Below are positions 35,183 through 45,555 of a stretch of DNA of 64,000 nt, in pieces (position 1 is the stretch's first letter; each line of letters begins with the position of its first letter). Both the position numbers and the translations under genes were made by a program. The notes under the pieces are model-generated. The model saw nothing but the letters and a program-made list of their open reading frames with translations. It searched no databases and was not told where the DNA came from. Source of the DNA: Humulus lupulus (Eukaryota; Streptophyta; Magnoliopsida; Rosales; Cannabaceae); NCBI RefSeq assembly GCF_963169125.1, contig NC_084801.1, positions 112,991,061-113,055,060 on the forward strand, given 5' to 3'.

Positions 35183-35803
35183 TCATGCATGTCTCTTGTT
35201 CAACTTATGTTGTCCTTTCAAATGTTTCAAAGATTCATGATCTGTACGAATCACAAACTCCTTCGGCCACAAATAGTGCTGCCATGTCTCTAAAGCTCGA
35301 ACCAATGCGTACAACTCTTTGTCATAAGTGGGGTGGTTAAGTACAGCCCCACTTAGCATCTCGCTGAAGTACGCAAGTGGTCTCCCATCCTGCATAAGAA
35401 CAATGCCAATACATATACCAGAAGCATCACATTCGACTTCAAACGTGTTAGAAAATTTAGGCAAAACAAGTAAAGGAGCATGAGTAAGCTTGTGTTTACT
35501 AAGCTGAAATGCCTCCTCTTGTGATTCACCCCATTTGAATGCAACGTTCTTCTTGATAACTTCGGTAAGTGGTGCGGTGATGGTGCTAAAATCCTTCACA
35601 AACCTCCTGTAAAAGCTAGCAAGTCCATGAAAACTTCTAACATTACCTACACTGGAGGGGGTCGGCCACTCTTGGATGGATTTGATTTTCTCTTCATCAA
35701 CCTCAATACCTGTAGCACTCACAACAAAACCTAGGAAAACAAGCTTATCTGTGCAGAAAGTACACTTCTTGAGGTTAGCATATAACTTCTCTTTTCTAAG
35801 CAC
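35183..35803 (-). pseudogene. pol: RT thumb and RNase H of the CRM element
   Basis: A 206-residue open frame: [20 protein letters not shown] (end of RT), [20 protein letters not shown] (thumb), then RNase H with [14 protein letters not shown] (catalytic Asp), [15 protein letters not shown] (Glu) and [10 protein letters not shown] (Asp). It overlaps the RT frame by frameshift near 35780-35800 and ends at a stop near 35181. Confidence 0.92.
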
Positions 35804-36660
35804 AACAACGAATGCAAATGTGAGGCATGATCATGCAAACTCTTGCTATAAATAAGAATATCATCAAAATACACAACAACGAATTTTCCAATGAAAGCAC
35901 GCAAAGCATGATTCATTAAGCGCATGAAAGTGCTAGGTGCATTAGTTAATCCAAAAGGCATGACTAACCACTCATACAATCCATGTTTAGTTTTAAACGC
36001 TGTCTTCCATTCATCTCCTTCTTTCATTCGTATTTGATGATACCTACTCTTAAGATCAAACTTAGAAAACACACAAGAACAATGCAACTCATCCAACATA
36101 TCATCTAAACGAGGAATGGGGTGTCGATATTTTATCATTATGTTGTTGATGGCTCGACAGTCAACACACATTCTCCTTGTCCCATCCTTCTTGGGAACTA
36201 GAATCACTGGAATAGCACAAGGACTCATGCTTTCTCTCACATGCCCTTTCTCCATCAATTCTTCAACTTGCCTTTGAATTTCCTTCGTCTCCTCCGGATT
36301 GCTCCTGTATACTGGTCGGTTTGGGATTGAAGCACCGGGAACAAAATCAATTTGATGTTCAATCCCTCGGATAGGTGGTAAACCATGTGGTACCTCCTCA
36401 GGAAACACATCCTCGAACTCCTGCAAAATAGAAACAACAACACTAGGTAGTGAAGAATCAAGTTGGTTAGTGTTTAAAATAGTCTCCTTGTACATGAGTA
36501 CAATCATCGGCCTTTTTGCAATCAATGCTGGCTTAACCTCACTTGTTTTTGCATAAAAATTTCTTTGTTTTCTCTCTGATTTTCCTTCCATGGCTGAACT
36601 CTTCTCTCTCACTTGATTCGACCTTGCTCTTTGTTTGTCTCTCTTTTCCCTCACTCTCAT
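35731..36660 (-). pseudogene. pol: Reverse transcriptase of the CRM element
   Basis: A 309-residue open frame. The charged N-terminus is linker. The RT region starts near FEDVFPEEVPHGLPPIRGIE, then VPKKDGTRRMCVDCRAIN, FSKFDLKSRYHQIRM (Asp), MPFGLTNAPSTFMRLMN and the active site VVVYFDDILIYS (YFDD, usual for chromoviruses), about residues 260-272. A frameshift soon after LHSLLC diverts the last 20 residues. Confidence 0.93.
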
Positions 36661-36848
36661 TCATCTTTTCACTCTCTTTCTTTTGCTCACTTATTTTTTT
36701 TATCACTCAATTTTTGCAACCTCACTTGATCTTCATATACTTGTTTTGGTGTCAACGGAGCTAGAGTGATTTTCTGTTGACGGAACGTGAATGAGTACTT
36801 GTTGGTGAAGCCATCATGCTGCACCCGCCGATCAAATTGCCAAGGTCT

Positions 36849-37560
36849 TCATAGAAGGAGATGTCCAGCATGCATTGGAACCACATCACACAATACTTCA
36901 TCCTCGTATTTGCCAATTCGAAATGATACAACAACCTGCTTTGTAACCCTTACTTCACCACTATCATTCAACCATTGCAACTTGTATGGACAAGGATGTC
37001 TAAGTGTTGTGAGCCCCAGCTTCTCAACCATGGAAGAACTAGCAACGTTAGTGCAACTACCACCATCAATAATAACACTACATACCTTGTCTTTCACATG
37101 ACAACGAGTGTGAAAGATGTTCTCCCGCTGTACCTCTTCTTCCTCTTCTTTTGCTTGCAAATTTAAGGCTAGTCGTGTGACTAGTGCAAGCATCTCACCA
37201 TATTTTGCCCCAAACTCCTCACCAGCCATAGAAGCGTCCTCCAATGGTGGCATGTCATCAAGATCATCTTTATCTTTGGAATCTATCTCCCCATTATCCC
37301 GAATTACCATAACTCGCTTGTTTGGGCATTGGCTAGCTATGTGTCCTCTCCCCTGACATTTGAAACACTTAATCTCACTAGAACGAGATGAAGTAGGGGC
37401 TGTTTTACCTTGAGAGGCTGTGGTTGTGGTGGCTGGTTTTTGCTCGATTTTAGGCTTGTGAGTAAAAGGGTTTTCTTCTTTCTTTGGATAGTTCGACCGC
37501 CAAGGTGCTGCACTTGGATTTTGTGGGATTTGTCTCAGATTTGAACTTGTACTATCCCTC
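36849..37560 (-). pseudogene. Zinc knuckle and protease region of the CRM element
   Basis: From about 37560 leftwards: a basic, Ser/Thr-rich linker, the zinc knuckle CFKCQGRGHIASQC near 37330-37370 (CX2CX4HX4C complete), an acidic segment, then the protease motif VIIDGGSCTNVASSSM near 37030-37080 (a D-G-G variant of the D-T/S-G triad) and LQWLNDSGEVRVTKQ. The ORF 36849-37310 holds the protease. The segment from 36661 to 36848, towards RT, has frameshifts. Confidence 0.88.
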
Positions 37561-37565
37561 TTGAG

Positions 37566-38387
37566 CTACCTCTCAACTTTCATTGCCATATGCACCAAAT
37601 CTTCCAATTCCACATAATGGTGTAGCTCAATTATATTAGCAATCTCTCTGTTCAACCCATTCAAAAACCTTGCCATTGTCGCCTCCCGATCTTCTTCCAC
37701 ATTGGCTCTAATCATAGCCATCTCCATCTCTTTGTAATACTCATCAACACTCTTGTAACCTTGACGAAGACCTTGCAGCTTAAGGTATAGATCCCGATAG
37801 TAATATGCTGGTACAAAACGTCGCCTCATCACCCTCTTCATATCTTCCCAAGTCTCAATAGGATGATCTCCATTTCGCCTCCTGTTGATGCACAACTGAT
37901 CCCACCAAACAATAGCATAAGCAGTAAATTCAATTGCAACAAGTTTTACCTTCTTCACTTCGGAGTAGTTGTGACAATTGAAAACCAATTCCATCTTTTT
38001 TTCCCACTCAAGGTAAGCTTCGGGATCACTCTTCCCTTGAAATGCGGGGATTCTCATTTTGATATTTCCCAAATTATTATCTACCCAGTTCCTAGCTTCT
38101 CTATCTCGTCCATACCTACTATGGTTACCCTTTGACATGCTATAAAACTCTTCATCTAAATCTCCCCCTTCAAACTCTCTTTCACCATCAACATCCCGTT
38201 GTTGCACCCTGTTCCTCCATGCCCTCCATTGCGCTCCCTCTTCTACCCTATCTAACCTCTCATGTATTTGTTCACACTCCGCCCTCATCATCCTTCGCAT
38301 CTCCACCATTAATGCTTGAATTTGTTGATTAGGAACCTCAGGTGGTGGAATCTCATTGCTTGCATTTTTCTCTAGATTTTGTGCCAT
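37566..38387 (-). pseudogene. gag: gag capsid part of the CRM element
   Basis: The likely start is the ATG at 38387 (MAQNLEKNASNEIPPPEV). The open frame extends upstream, but those residues are leader. A charged coiled-coil-like N-terminus (MVEMRRMMRAECEQIHERLD) precedes the retrotransposon gag domain: FQGKSDPEAYLEWEKKMELV, YAIVWWDQL, WEDMKRVMRRRFVPAYY and VDEYYKEMEMAMIRANVEED. It ends at a TAG (37566) after HMAMKVER. The zinc knuckle lies beyond that stop. It would form the particle shell. Confidence 0.93.
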
Positions 38388-39167
38388 GATGGAAATCTGC
38401 AAAATAAGGTTAGAACAATATGGAAAAGAGACCTCACCACACTCCCTCATGTGTTTCACTCGAACAATATTTTCACTCAAATCCACTCGTGTTTCACTCA
38501 ATTTCGATGGCTTTTACCCTCAAATAAGCTCGCACCTCTGCCTTTTTCCACTCGTATTCTTCTTTAAGCTCTTTCAAAACTAATCAAACGATATGATGGA
38601 GGATTCTAGTAGCAAATCAAACCACAACAAACCAAACAAATATAGCAAAAACTGATGATTTTTAATACACTTGCGTGAGGATTTGGCAAAAGAGTCTCTA
38701 GGATATATGGAACAAGATTAGAACAAAAATTTTTAAGAGAGGTTTCCAGACTCTTTTTTTTTTCTGATCCTCTTGATTTTTCTTCTTCTTTCGTTCTTTC
38801 TTTCTTTCTTTTTTTTTTTTTTGATTTCTCAAACGCAGGTACAAGACACAAGAAAAATCAGAATGGGTTGAACTAGAACGATTCGAAAACAAAACAACTC
38901 AGATTTCACAAAAGAACAAGATAAACTCAATGCAAATTCAGATTTCACAATAAGAACAAGAGAAACTCAATGCAAATTCGGATTGCACAATAAAAATAAG
39001 AGAAACTCAATGCAAATTCAGATTTCACAATAAGAACCGTAATTCACGATTTCAGAAAAGAAATAAAAAAAAGGGGAATTTTCAGAAACCCTAATTCAAT
39101 TGCACGTTTTGAACAAAGAAACGAAAAGAAAACAAGGAAAAGGATAGGCCAAACCGTATGAACCTAG

Positions 39168-39179
39168 GCTCTGATACCA
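39168..39179 (-). promoter_or_regulatory. Primer binding site of the CRM element, initiator tRNA-Met
   Basis: On the minus strand TGGTATCAGAGC lies two bases after the 5' LTR end. Confidence 0.9.
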
Positions 39180-39181
39180 AT

Positions 39182-39823
39182 TGATACGAACCACGCCAAC
39201 AAATGTGACGAAACCCGAACCAAATCTGGATAAACAACCCAAGAACACTCGAACTTGGAATGGAAACCACGACCTAATGCTTAGCAAAGCACGAACCTTG
39301 GTATGGTGAAGACGCAACAAACGGGAATGGATTATCCATTTGATAAGTCAGATTTGAACGCCACAAGGCATCCCCTTGATAAGTTCGAAAGTTTCTTCAA
39401 GAACCTAAGAAGAAAGCTCGCAATGTTTTTCATTAACCAAAAGTATATGAATTTCAAGTTGTCCACAAGGCCTAATATAGCCGAAAATTACAAAGAGGGT
39501 TTTTAGACATATAAAAACCTTAAAATACCCATAATGAAAAAGCCCAAAATGACATGTCTTTGACTCCAACAAAGACTCTAATAAAACATGAAAATATAGT
39601 TCAAACTAAAAACAAATAATTAAAGGAATCAAGCTCCTAAACTGAATCAACTTTGATGAGCAGCACAAGCCTTTGTTCACCCTCAGTAGTGAACTCGACC
39701 TCTTCCTATTGTAGAATTCTTCAGACTAAGTTGTTAAGCTCTTCTTTGAATCTCCTAGCTCGCGCCCTCGTCACCGGACCAACTGGAACTTGAATTGGAT
39801 CATTAGGCTTGATGTCCGCATCA
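39182..39823 (-). repeat. 5' LTR of the CRM element (right copy)
   Basis: 642 bp, paired with 33173-33814. The promoter box could not be fixed with confidence. Confidence 0.93.
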
Positions 39824-40481
39824 TAAAGGGGTTGGGAAATTCATTGTACACTCAAGATATTAAGTAATATACAAAGGCTCACTCCATTTTTGATCCGTGT
39901 TTATCTTTTCATAAGTTCATTCCAAGTTCCGATCTAAATATCTCCATACTTACCTTTGAGTTTTCCGATCAAATTTCGTTGACGAGATTTCATCGTCAAC
40001 ACTCAAGTAGTCCTATAAATTCCTAGTTAATCCTATCGTACCCCAAATAATCACCAAATAACTACATGTTACCCAGTAAATCCTGAATACTCACTAAGTT
40101 TCCTAAATTACCCTTAGGTTCACCCTAGCCGAGTATTTAACCCCGTTGTGACTATTCCGCTAGTCCGCTCACTAGGATCGCCTTAGACCACACATCTCAA
40201 ATATATCTCCACAATGCTGTGGTCTCACTCATAAAGCATATATATTACAAATATACCCCCGACGGGTCAAAAATTACAAATATGCCCCATATTACAAAAA
40301 TGAGCCCACATGCATATTTAATACACATAAACATGCATAACTATTCACATTACCATGTAAACCATTTATATCGCACAATCATACATATATTCCATTAATT
40401 CCACATATAAATCCTATTATGCCCTCCAAGCATAGTAATCAAGGCACTTAGCCTTAATAGCGAATTCGAGACGTTACCTCA

Positions 40482-40866
40482 GGTTTTGACACCACCTATC
40501 ACAATGGTTGATCAGTCAATATGTGTACAGGATGTGCCTAAGTAAGGTCGGAGTTTTCGAGATGCATGTATAAAGCACAAGGCTACCTTTTCCATTAATG
40601 GATATCTTGAATCTGCCCCCAGTAACCTTTTACTAACATAATAAACAAGTTTTGTACTTTATTGTCCTCCCGAACAAGTACTGCGTTAATTGCATGCTCG
40701 GTTGTGGAGAGGTACAAGTACAATATTTCCCCTGTGATTGGTTTGGATAAGATTGGTGGTTCGTCAAGGTACTTTTTAAGGGCTTGAAAAGTGAGCTCGC
40801 ACTCTTTTGACCATTCAAATTTCTTGCCCCCTCTCAAAAGATTAAAGAACGGAAGGCATCTGTCTG
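40482..40866 (-). pseudogene. pol: RT thumb / RNase H fragment of the minus-strand Tat element
   Basis: On the minus strand from 40866: RCLPFFNLLRGGKKFEWSKE, then QALKKYLDEPPILSKPITGE, LYLYLSTTEHAINAVLVRED and YWGQIQDIH-type RNase H sequence in two frames, ending in VVSKPE. It is open from 40837 to 40595, then frameshifted. The frame continues from 52215 upstream and into 29520 downstream once the CACTA and Tekay insertions are removed. Confidence 0.88.
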
Positions 40867-40869
40867 TAG

Positions 40870-40900
40870 CACTACAAGAAAAAATGCTTTTAATAACACC
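40870..40900 (+). repeat. Left terminal repeat of the CACTA element
   Basis: CACTACAAGAAAAAATGCTT, then AATAACACC. Its first 22 or so bases recur at 48744. Confidence 0.88.
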
Positions 40901-41123
40901 GAAAATGTGTTATCAAAACATACGATAAAATTTTCTGATGTGTTAAGACCGACTATGTTATCGTAGGTCAGGGTACTTTACATAACACTTTATTAGTGTT
41001 ATACAAATGTGTTATTGTACTGTCAACGATAACACACTTTCTGTGCTATTTTAATATATAGATAAGTGCTTAATTATGTTATTTAAAGTCAATTATATAA
41101 CACATTTCAATACTTATAAATTT

Positions 41124-41275
41124 GTGTTATACTACACTTTAGTATAACACTTTTTTTGTGTTATACTACACTTTAGTATAACACATTTTTTGTGTTATAC
41201 TACACTTTAGCATAACACATTTTTTGTGCTATACTACACTTTAGTATAACACATTTTTTGTGTTATATAATGAAG
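41124..41275 (+). repeat. Subterminal 34-bp tandem repeats with hairpin potential
   Basis: Units begin at 41124, 41158, 41192, 41226 and (partial) 41260. Each contains GTGTTATACTA, then CACTT, then TAGTATAACAC, an 11-bp perfect inverted repeat. Subterminal repeats bind the transposase TNPA in characterised CACTA elements. Confidence 0.9.
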
Positions 41276-42450
41276 TTTGCATAACAAAATTCTTTACTTA
41301 TAAAAAGTGTTATTGTAATAGATATTATAACACATTTTTCATATTATTTTAATATTTAGATAAGTTTAAATTCTCATTATATATTCATTTATATAACACT
41401 AATTTATTCTATTATATTTTTATTTTTTTATTTATATAATTAAAATTAGCTTTCTAATATATACTAGCATCATCAAATGAACTTGATTTTCAAATAACAA
41501 AAAGTAAAAAGCATTCAACATTGTATTAACAATCCACAAATTAGTTCAAAACATTCAACACTGTCATCAAATTATATTATAGCTCTCAGGAGACAAAGAT
41601 CCAAAAACTTAAACCAATAAATCTTAAATCACATGGTAAAAAACATTATCACATTATCGCATATAAAGTGCATCCTAATGGCCAAATATCAGCTCTCTCA
41701 TCGATATCTGCATTACTTGGACAATCCCACAACTCAGGAGCTCGAAAAGATGCTGAACAATGCTCAGATGCCCATTCCTACACCACAAGCAATGAGTACA
41801 CCATCAATACAAGTACGAAATATTTAATGAAAGATGAAATCTATGTCCATTCCTCCATTACTTTGGCATATTCTAACAATAGGAACTTTTAAATTGTACA
41901 AATTAAAAATTCAAACATTTTGTAATTTGATAAGTTTTTTAAATGAGGCTATCCAAACAGTAACTAAAAATGCAAAAACTTTATAGAAAACCTCAAAACA
42001 TGAACACATGTCAAGTCTTCACAAATATGCCATTAATTAAAAAAATTCAATATTTTTTATCTCTTAAGACTATGAAAAAATAAACTCGGACCTCATACAA
42101 ATACCTTGGATCAATGTCATTCATAGTAGCATCTAATTCATTACATACAGAAAGAAATATCAAGTATGCAGCCAGAAAAAACTGGTGCATACAGGGTGGC
42201 ATGCTTTACTAGACTATATGCAATAGAGACAAGAAATCTAGGACCCAGATAAGCAAAGAAGTTTTTCCAGCTCGTCCTCTACATTAACCAATATGTAAAT
42301 CTGAATGACCAGCATAAACTACCATTAAACAATCAAAACTCCAAACTACAATTTCTTTATTAATGGAACTCACAATGTTTCATCTAATCTTTACATTGCT
42401 AGATTTAAGAGACTTATAATAGTATTTTTATTTTCTTTTGGAAAGGACTG
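41276..42450. other. AT-rich CACTA interior, no gene recognised
   Basis: Short frames only, with no likeness to transposase or to a host protein. Confidence 0.6.
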
Positions 42451-42451
42451 C

Positions 42452-42646
42452 TTGTCATATATTTCTCTAGTTATGTATAAAAAACAATTATTGTGTGTGT
42501 GTCTCAACCCCTTCAAAACCATCCCGGGCATAACCAAACAAGAAACAGACCTGCCACTCAAGATGGCCCAAAACTGCTTTCAGGAGGCCTTTTCTAAGAT
42601 GCAAAATGTCTCGGGAATCCCCCTGCATCAACATGAAGTAAGTTGA
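42452..42646 (+). pseudogene. Exon-like fragment, unknown product
   Basis: This plus-strand frame has a protein-like part, PFKTIPGITKQETDLPLKMA then QNCFQEAFSKMQNVSGIPLH, ending at a donor-like GAAGTAAGT. It may be another captured exon. I do not recognise the family. The other fragments are on the minus strand. Confidence 0.35.
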
Positions 42647-42969
42647 TTTAACACATTATACATACAACCTCTGTTATGCATTTTCTTTATAAAAAGTAAA
42701 AACAATTACAAAAAAGGAAACTTGATATTGCCAAATCAATCAGTTTATGATTTACCATAGCCACTTTCCTTTTTTAAGCTCTTCTCTTAAACGTGCATCA
42801 GCCTGAACAAAATGGCAAGCTCAACTATCACTTCATCTTTTACAGCCTGAACATAATGGCAAAAGAACCACATTAAGTTTCAGGGACAAGTAGCTCATAG
42901 AGATTAAAAAAAGGGGACAAGTAGCTCATATCATAGATCATAGAGATGAAAAAAATTCATTGCTCATAC

Positions 42970-43240
42970 CGCAGAATCACCAGGATTTACTGCCTGTAGC
43001 ATGTCACTTAGGAGTTCTAGAACATTCTGCATAGCCTCCATGCTTGACAAGCTTTATGAAAAAAAAAATCAGAAGACAAAAAATTTTCAAAACCTAATAT
43101 CTAGATCATGAACTGCATTAAAATTGTCACCTCAAACTCTTAATTTCTGTAGCCATAGTTTCATCAAGCCTTCTTGAAGCATTGCTAGGCATTCCATATC
43201 CAGGTTGAGGACGACCCATGGTCTGATGTGAAGCAGGGGG
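42970..43240 (-). pseudogene. Captured TOM1-like (TOL) gene fragment, two exons
   Basis: Exon A (about 43240-43131) reads GRPQPGYGMPSNASRRLDET and then MATEIKSL, with donor GAG|GTGACA. Exon B (43051-42970) reads MEAMQNVLELLSDMLQAVNP and then GDSA, with acceptor AAAG and donor GCG|GTATGAG. The exons keep one reading frame across a roughly 80-bp intron. The residues match the region between VHS and GAT domains and the GAT start of plant TOM1-like ubiquitin-sorting proteins. It is only about 65 residues of a much longer protein, so it is a non-functional captured piece. Confidence 0.65.
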
Positions 43241-43254
43241 TGTAAGAGAGTTTG

Positions 43255-43500
43255 TCAAGAAATTGTAGCTCAAATTCCTACAACAGATGAAATAAACCAA
43301 GTATATATGATACACCATGTTATTCTTAAAGTTGTGAAGAGGACACGAAAACCATGAAAGGTCCAAAATAAACACATACAGATAGTTTAAGAAGGTCAAA
43401 GTCCATAGCTCTTCTGGAATTGGACCAGCAACATCCATTCCCCTAACTTTCCTGCATTGTGGCAACCAAAATCGGACCAGCAACATTCATTCCCCTAACT
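43255..43500 (-). pseudogene. Captured LRR receptor-kinase fragment
   Basis: Minus strand: KVRGMDVAGPIPEELWTLTF then LNYL (43379-43450), an LRR N-terminal block like those of LRR-VIII receptor kinases. After an intron-like gap, NLSYNFLTNSL (43255-43285) is a leucine-rich repeat piece. A second, partial copy of KVRGMNVAGPI lies just upstream (about 43467-43500), a local duplication. The LRR piece runs directly into the TOM1-like exon at about 43240. It encodes no complete domain. Confidence 0.55.
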
Positions 43501-44713
43501 TTCGTGCATGAGGCAGCCGAGTAATTTGCACTGAAATTGTCGAAAACAGTTGGCACGTAATCCTGTTTTCCACCAAAGAACAAAATGAATATGATTTCAA
43601 TTGTAGAACAAACCCAGAATTCGTCTTCCAGAACTTACAAATCAAAAAGGAAACCACCCTAATTTTTTTTTGGAAATTTAAGAGTAGGGGATTAAAAACC
43701 TATAATCTTACCAACTAGCAGCACATTAATACAATTAAAAACAGTCTCAAAGGTTACAAAACCCCAATCTAAATTTCGGTCATTGGACAAAATGATATGC
43801 AATCACATATCAAATAATCTTTCCAAAGAAAGAGTAAACAACTAAAACCAAACAATTTTAGAAAGGGGACCAAAAACACATTCGAAGCTTTAGTTTATTT
43901 CTTGCAATTAAGGAAAGAAATTTAAACAGCCAAAAAAAGAAAGAAAAAAAGAAAATCCATGAAAGAATAAAGAAAACGATTAAAAGGGGTTGAATTTTCT
44001 CGAGCATTCTTTCCCATTACAATTCAAATCGAAGAACAAAAACTCAAACATGAGTAGAATAACAAGCGAAGAAGGAAACCGAAGAACGAAAACAAAAGGC
44101 ATGCCCAAAATAAAGGCCTTTACTCAAATTCACAATGCACAAATCTAAGCCTAAATAAAACCCTAAACATTGTGTCGATTCCCAAATCAATTTCTGAGTA
44201 TGAAAAATTGAACTGTGAGAATAGAAATTTTAAATTAAGATGAGAAAGGGAATTGAAACAAACCAGATGCAGTAGCCATGGTTTCTCTTCGCAAAAAAAT
44301 TATAAAGTTTTAATTTCCTAGAATAGTTTCCTAATTAAGTCAGAGCTTGTTATTTTGTTTATCTATAAAATAGGCTCTTGGCCATGTGAATTATTTGTAA
44401 AAGGATAGAATAAAACAAATAAGAATGTCTCTCAATAAAACTGTTATCTCTCTCTAGTTCTTTGTCATTTCTGTCCATGTCTATTTCTCTCCCTAAATTA
44501 TCCTCTTCTATTGCTCATTCTTTTTTCTTTCTTGGTTCTGCATCAGTAAGGAGGTTTAATTCCAATGTCACATTCAATTAAAATGTTCAAAAAAATTGAT
44601 CTATGGTTTATTACTTGATATTTTATATAGGAAATTCTACAATGTGCACATAGAATCAAATAGTGGGACCATAAAACTTGAGAGCTACCAAATAAAATAA
44701 TAAAATATGATAC

Positions 44714-44964
44714 CTCTCGATAGGTAAGAACATCCATTAAAGTAACAAATGGTACATCTTTGTGGTCAATCTCTGCACGATGACGGAACAAGTAAACACA
44801 TCATCATCACTTGAGAATAATTTTCAAATAATGAATGGTAAGCATAAATAAATATACATATATAATTAACACACTGACAATTAAAACCTGTAATAGGAGA
44901 AGTCCACGGAAAGCTCCAGTATGGATTTCGCCCATATCTCATACCTAACCGTTCATTATATAAC
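44714..44964 (-). pseudogene. Two captured exon fragments, unknown gene
   Basis: Exon (44964-44888): YNERLGMRYGRNPYWSFPWT then SPITG, with acceptor TTTCAG and donor ACAG|GTTTTA. Exon (44772-44714): EIDHKDVPFVTLMDVLTYRE, with acceptor GTGCAG and donor GAG|GTATCA. The splice-site-flanked, low-stop character suggests real exons of a host gene. I do not recognise the protein. Confidence 0.5.
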
Positions 44965-45555
44965 CTGAAATAGTTATTGCACAAAACTCACCAAAACAAA
45001 AGAAAGAAAGAAAAAAACAGAAAAGAAACTAAAATATACAATAAAAAAGCAATCTTCATACCTGAGTGACTGAGAGAGGGAATGGACTGAGAAAATGTCC
45101 AGCCCCTGTTGTAGTGGGAGTGTATACACCCTCTAGAACACTACTTTTCCTATGATATATATGTTATAACTACTACAGCAATTGCAGTAGAAATAAAACA
45201 CATAGCGCAACAGAATATACCATAAAGAGTTACCCTATAAGTTTTATTATATATAGCAAGAAATCACAAAAGAGAAGCCAAAGCAGTAAGAAATGGATTC
45301 TCACTGTCACATGTATGAACCAAAAACGAAAGATGTATCACTAATGACAGTTAAAACATAACTAATGGCTATGTCTGGTGTAAAAGCTTGAACTCATATA
45401 GTAGAACACTTTAATAAAGTCCAATAAATACTTTAAAAACTTACATCAAATGCTTTACTCCAAAAAATGTATATATATAATGTTAACAACTTCAATACAC
45501 ACGACTTTAATTATATAAATCTGCATATATAGAGGAACATATTATGGTACTAATT

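Larger units (their letters stand above)
33173..39823 (-). mobile_element. Complete but disabled CRM-clade centromeric chromovirus, 6.65 kb
   Basis: LTRs are 642 bp each (33173-33814 and 39182-39823), starting TGATACG and ending GTCCGCATCA. They differ at about 29 positions (hand count, 4-5%) with no length change. The flanking duplication is near-perfect (CAAAG / TAAAG). On the minus strand: an initiator-Met primer site, gag with one zinc knuckle, protease, RT (YFDD), RNase H, integrase, and a CR motif that extends into the LTR. The integrase and tail read like CRM elements (for example [19 protein letters not shown]). CRM elements target centromeres in many plants. Stops and frameshifts disable this copy. 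Confidence 0.92.
31432..40001 (+). mobile_element. Solo LTR of a further gypsy-type family, split by the CRM element
   Basis: It starts TGTGGATGCC and ends ATCGTCAACA, with a perfect CTCAA duplication (31427-31431 and 40002-40006). LTR sequence is 31432-33172 plus about 39829-40001, 1.9 kb. A TATAAATA box at 33143-33150 puts it on the plus strand. It has a strikingly GC-rich, tandemly repetitive 5' half. The GTCAACA end is like the Tat LTRs in the window, so Tat affiliation is plausible but not shown. Confidence 0.85.
29521..40476 (-). mobile_element. Solo LTR, Tekay-type, minus strand, split by nested insertions
   Basis: On the plus strand it begins TGTAACGCCC and ends GAGACGTTA, with a CCTCA duplication (29516-29520 and 40477-40481). 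The expected terminal CA at the right end is missing. In reverse orientation it shows the Tekay islands: the donor-like blocks near 29895-29915 and 30420-30435, and the GGATCCCA box near 29690-29700. LTR sequence is 29521-31431 plus 40007-40476, about 2.4 kb. The Tat RNase H frame is restored on its removal. There is no internal region. The LTR parts carry no gene. Confidence 0.88.
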
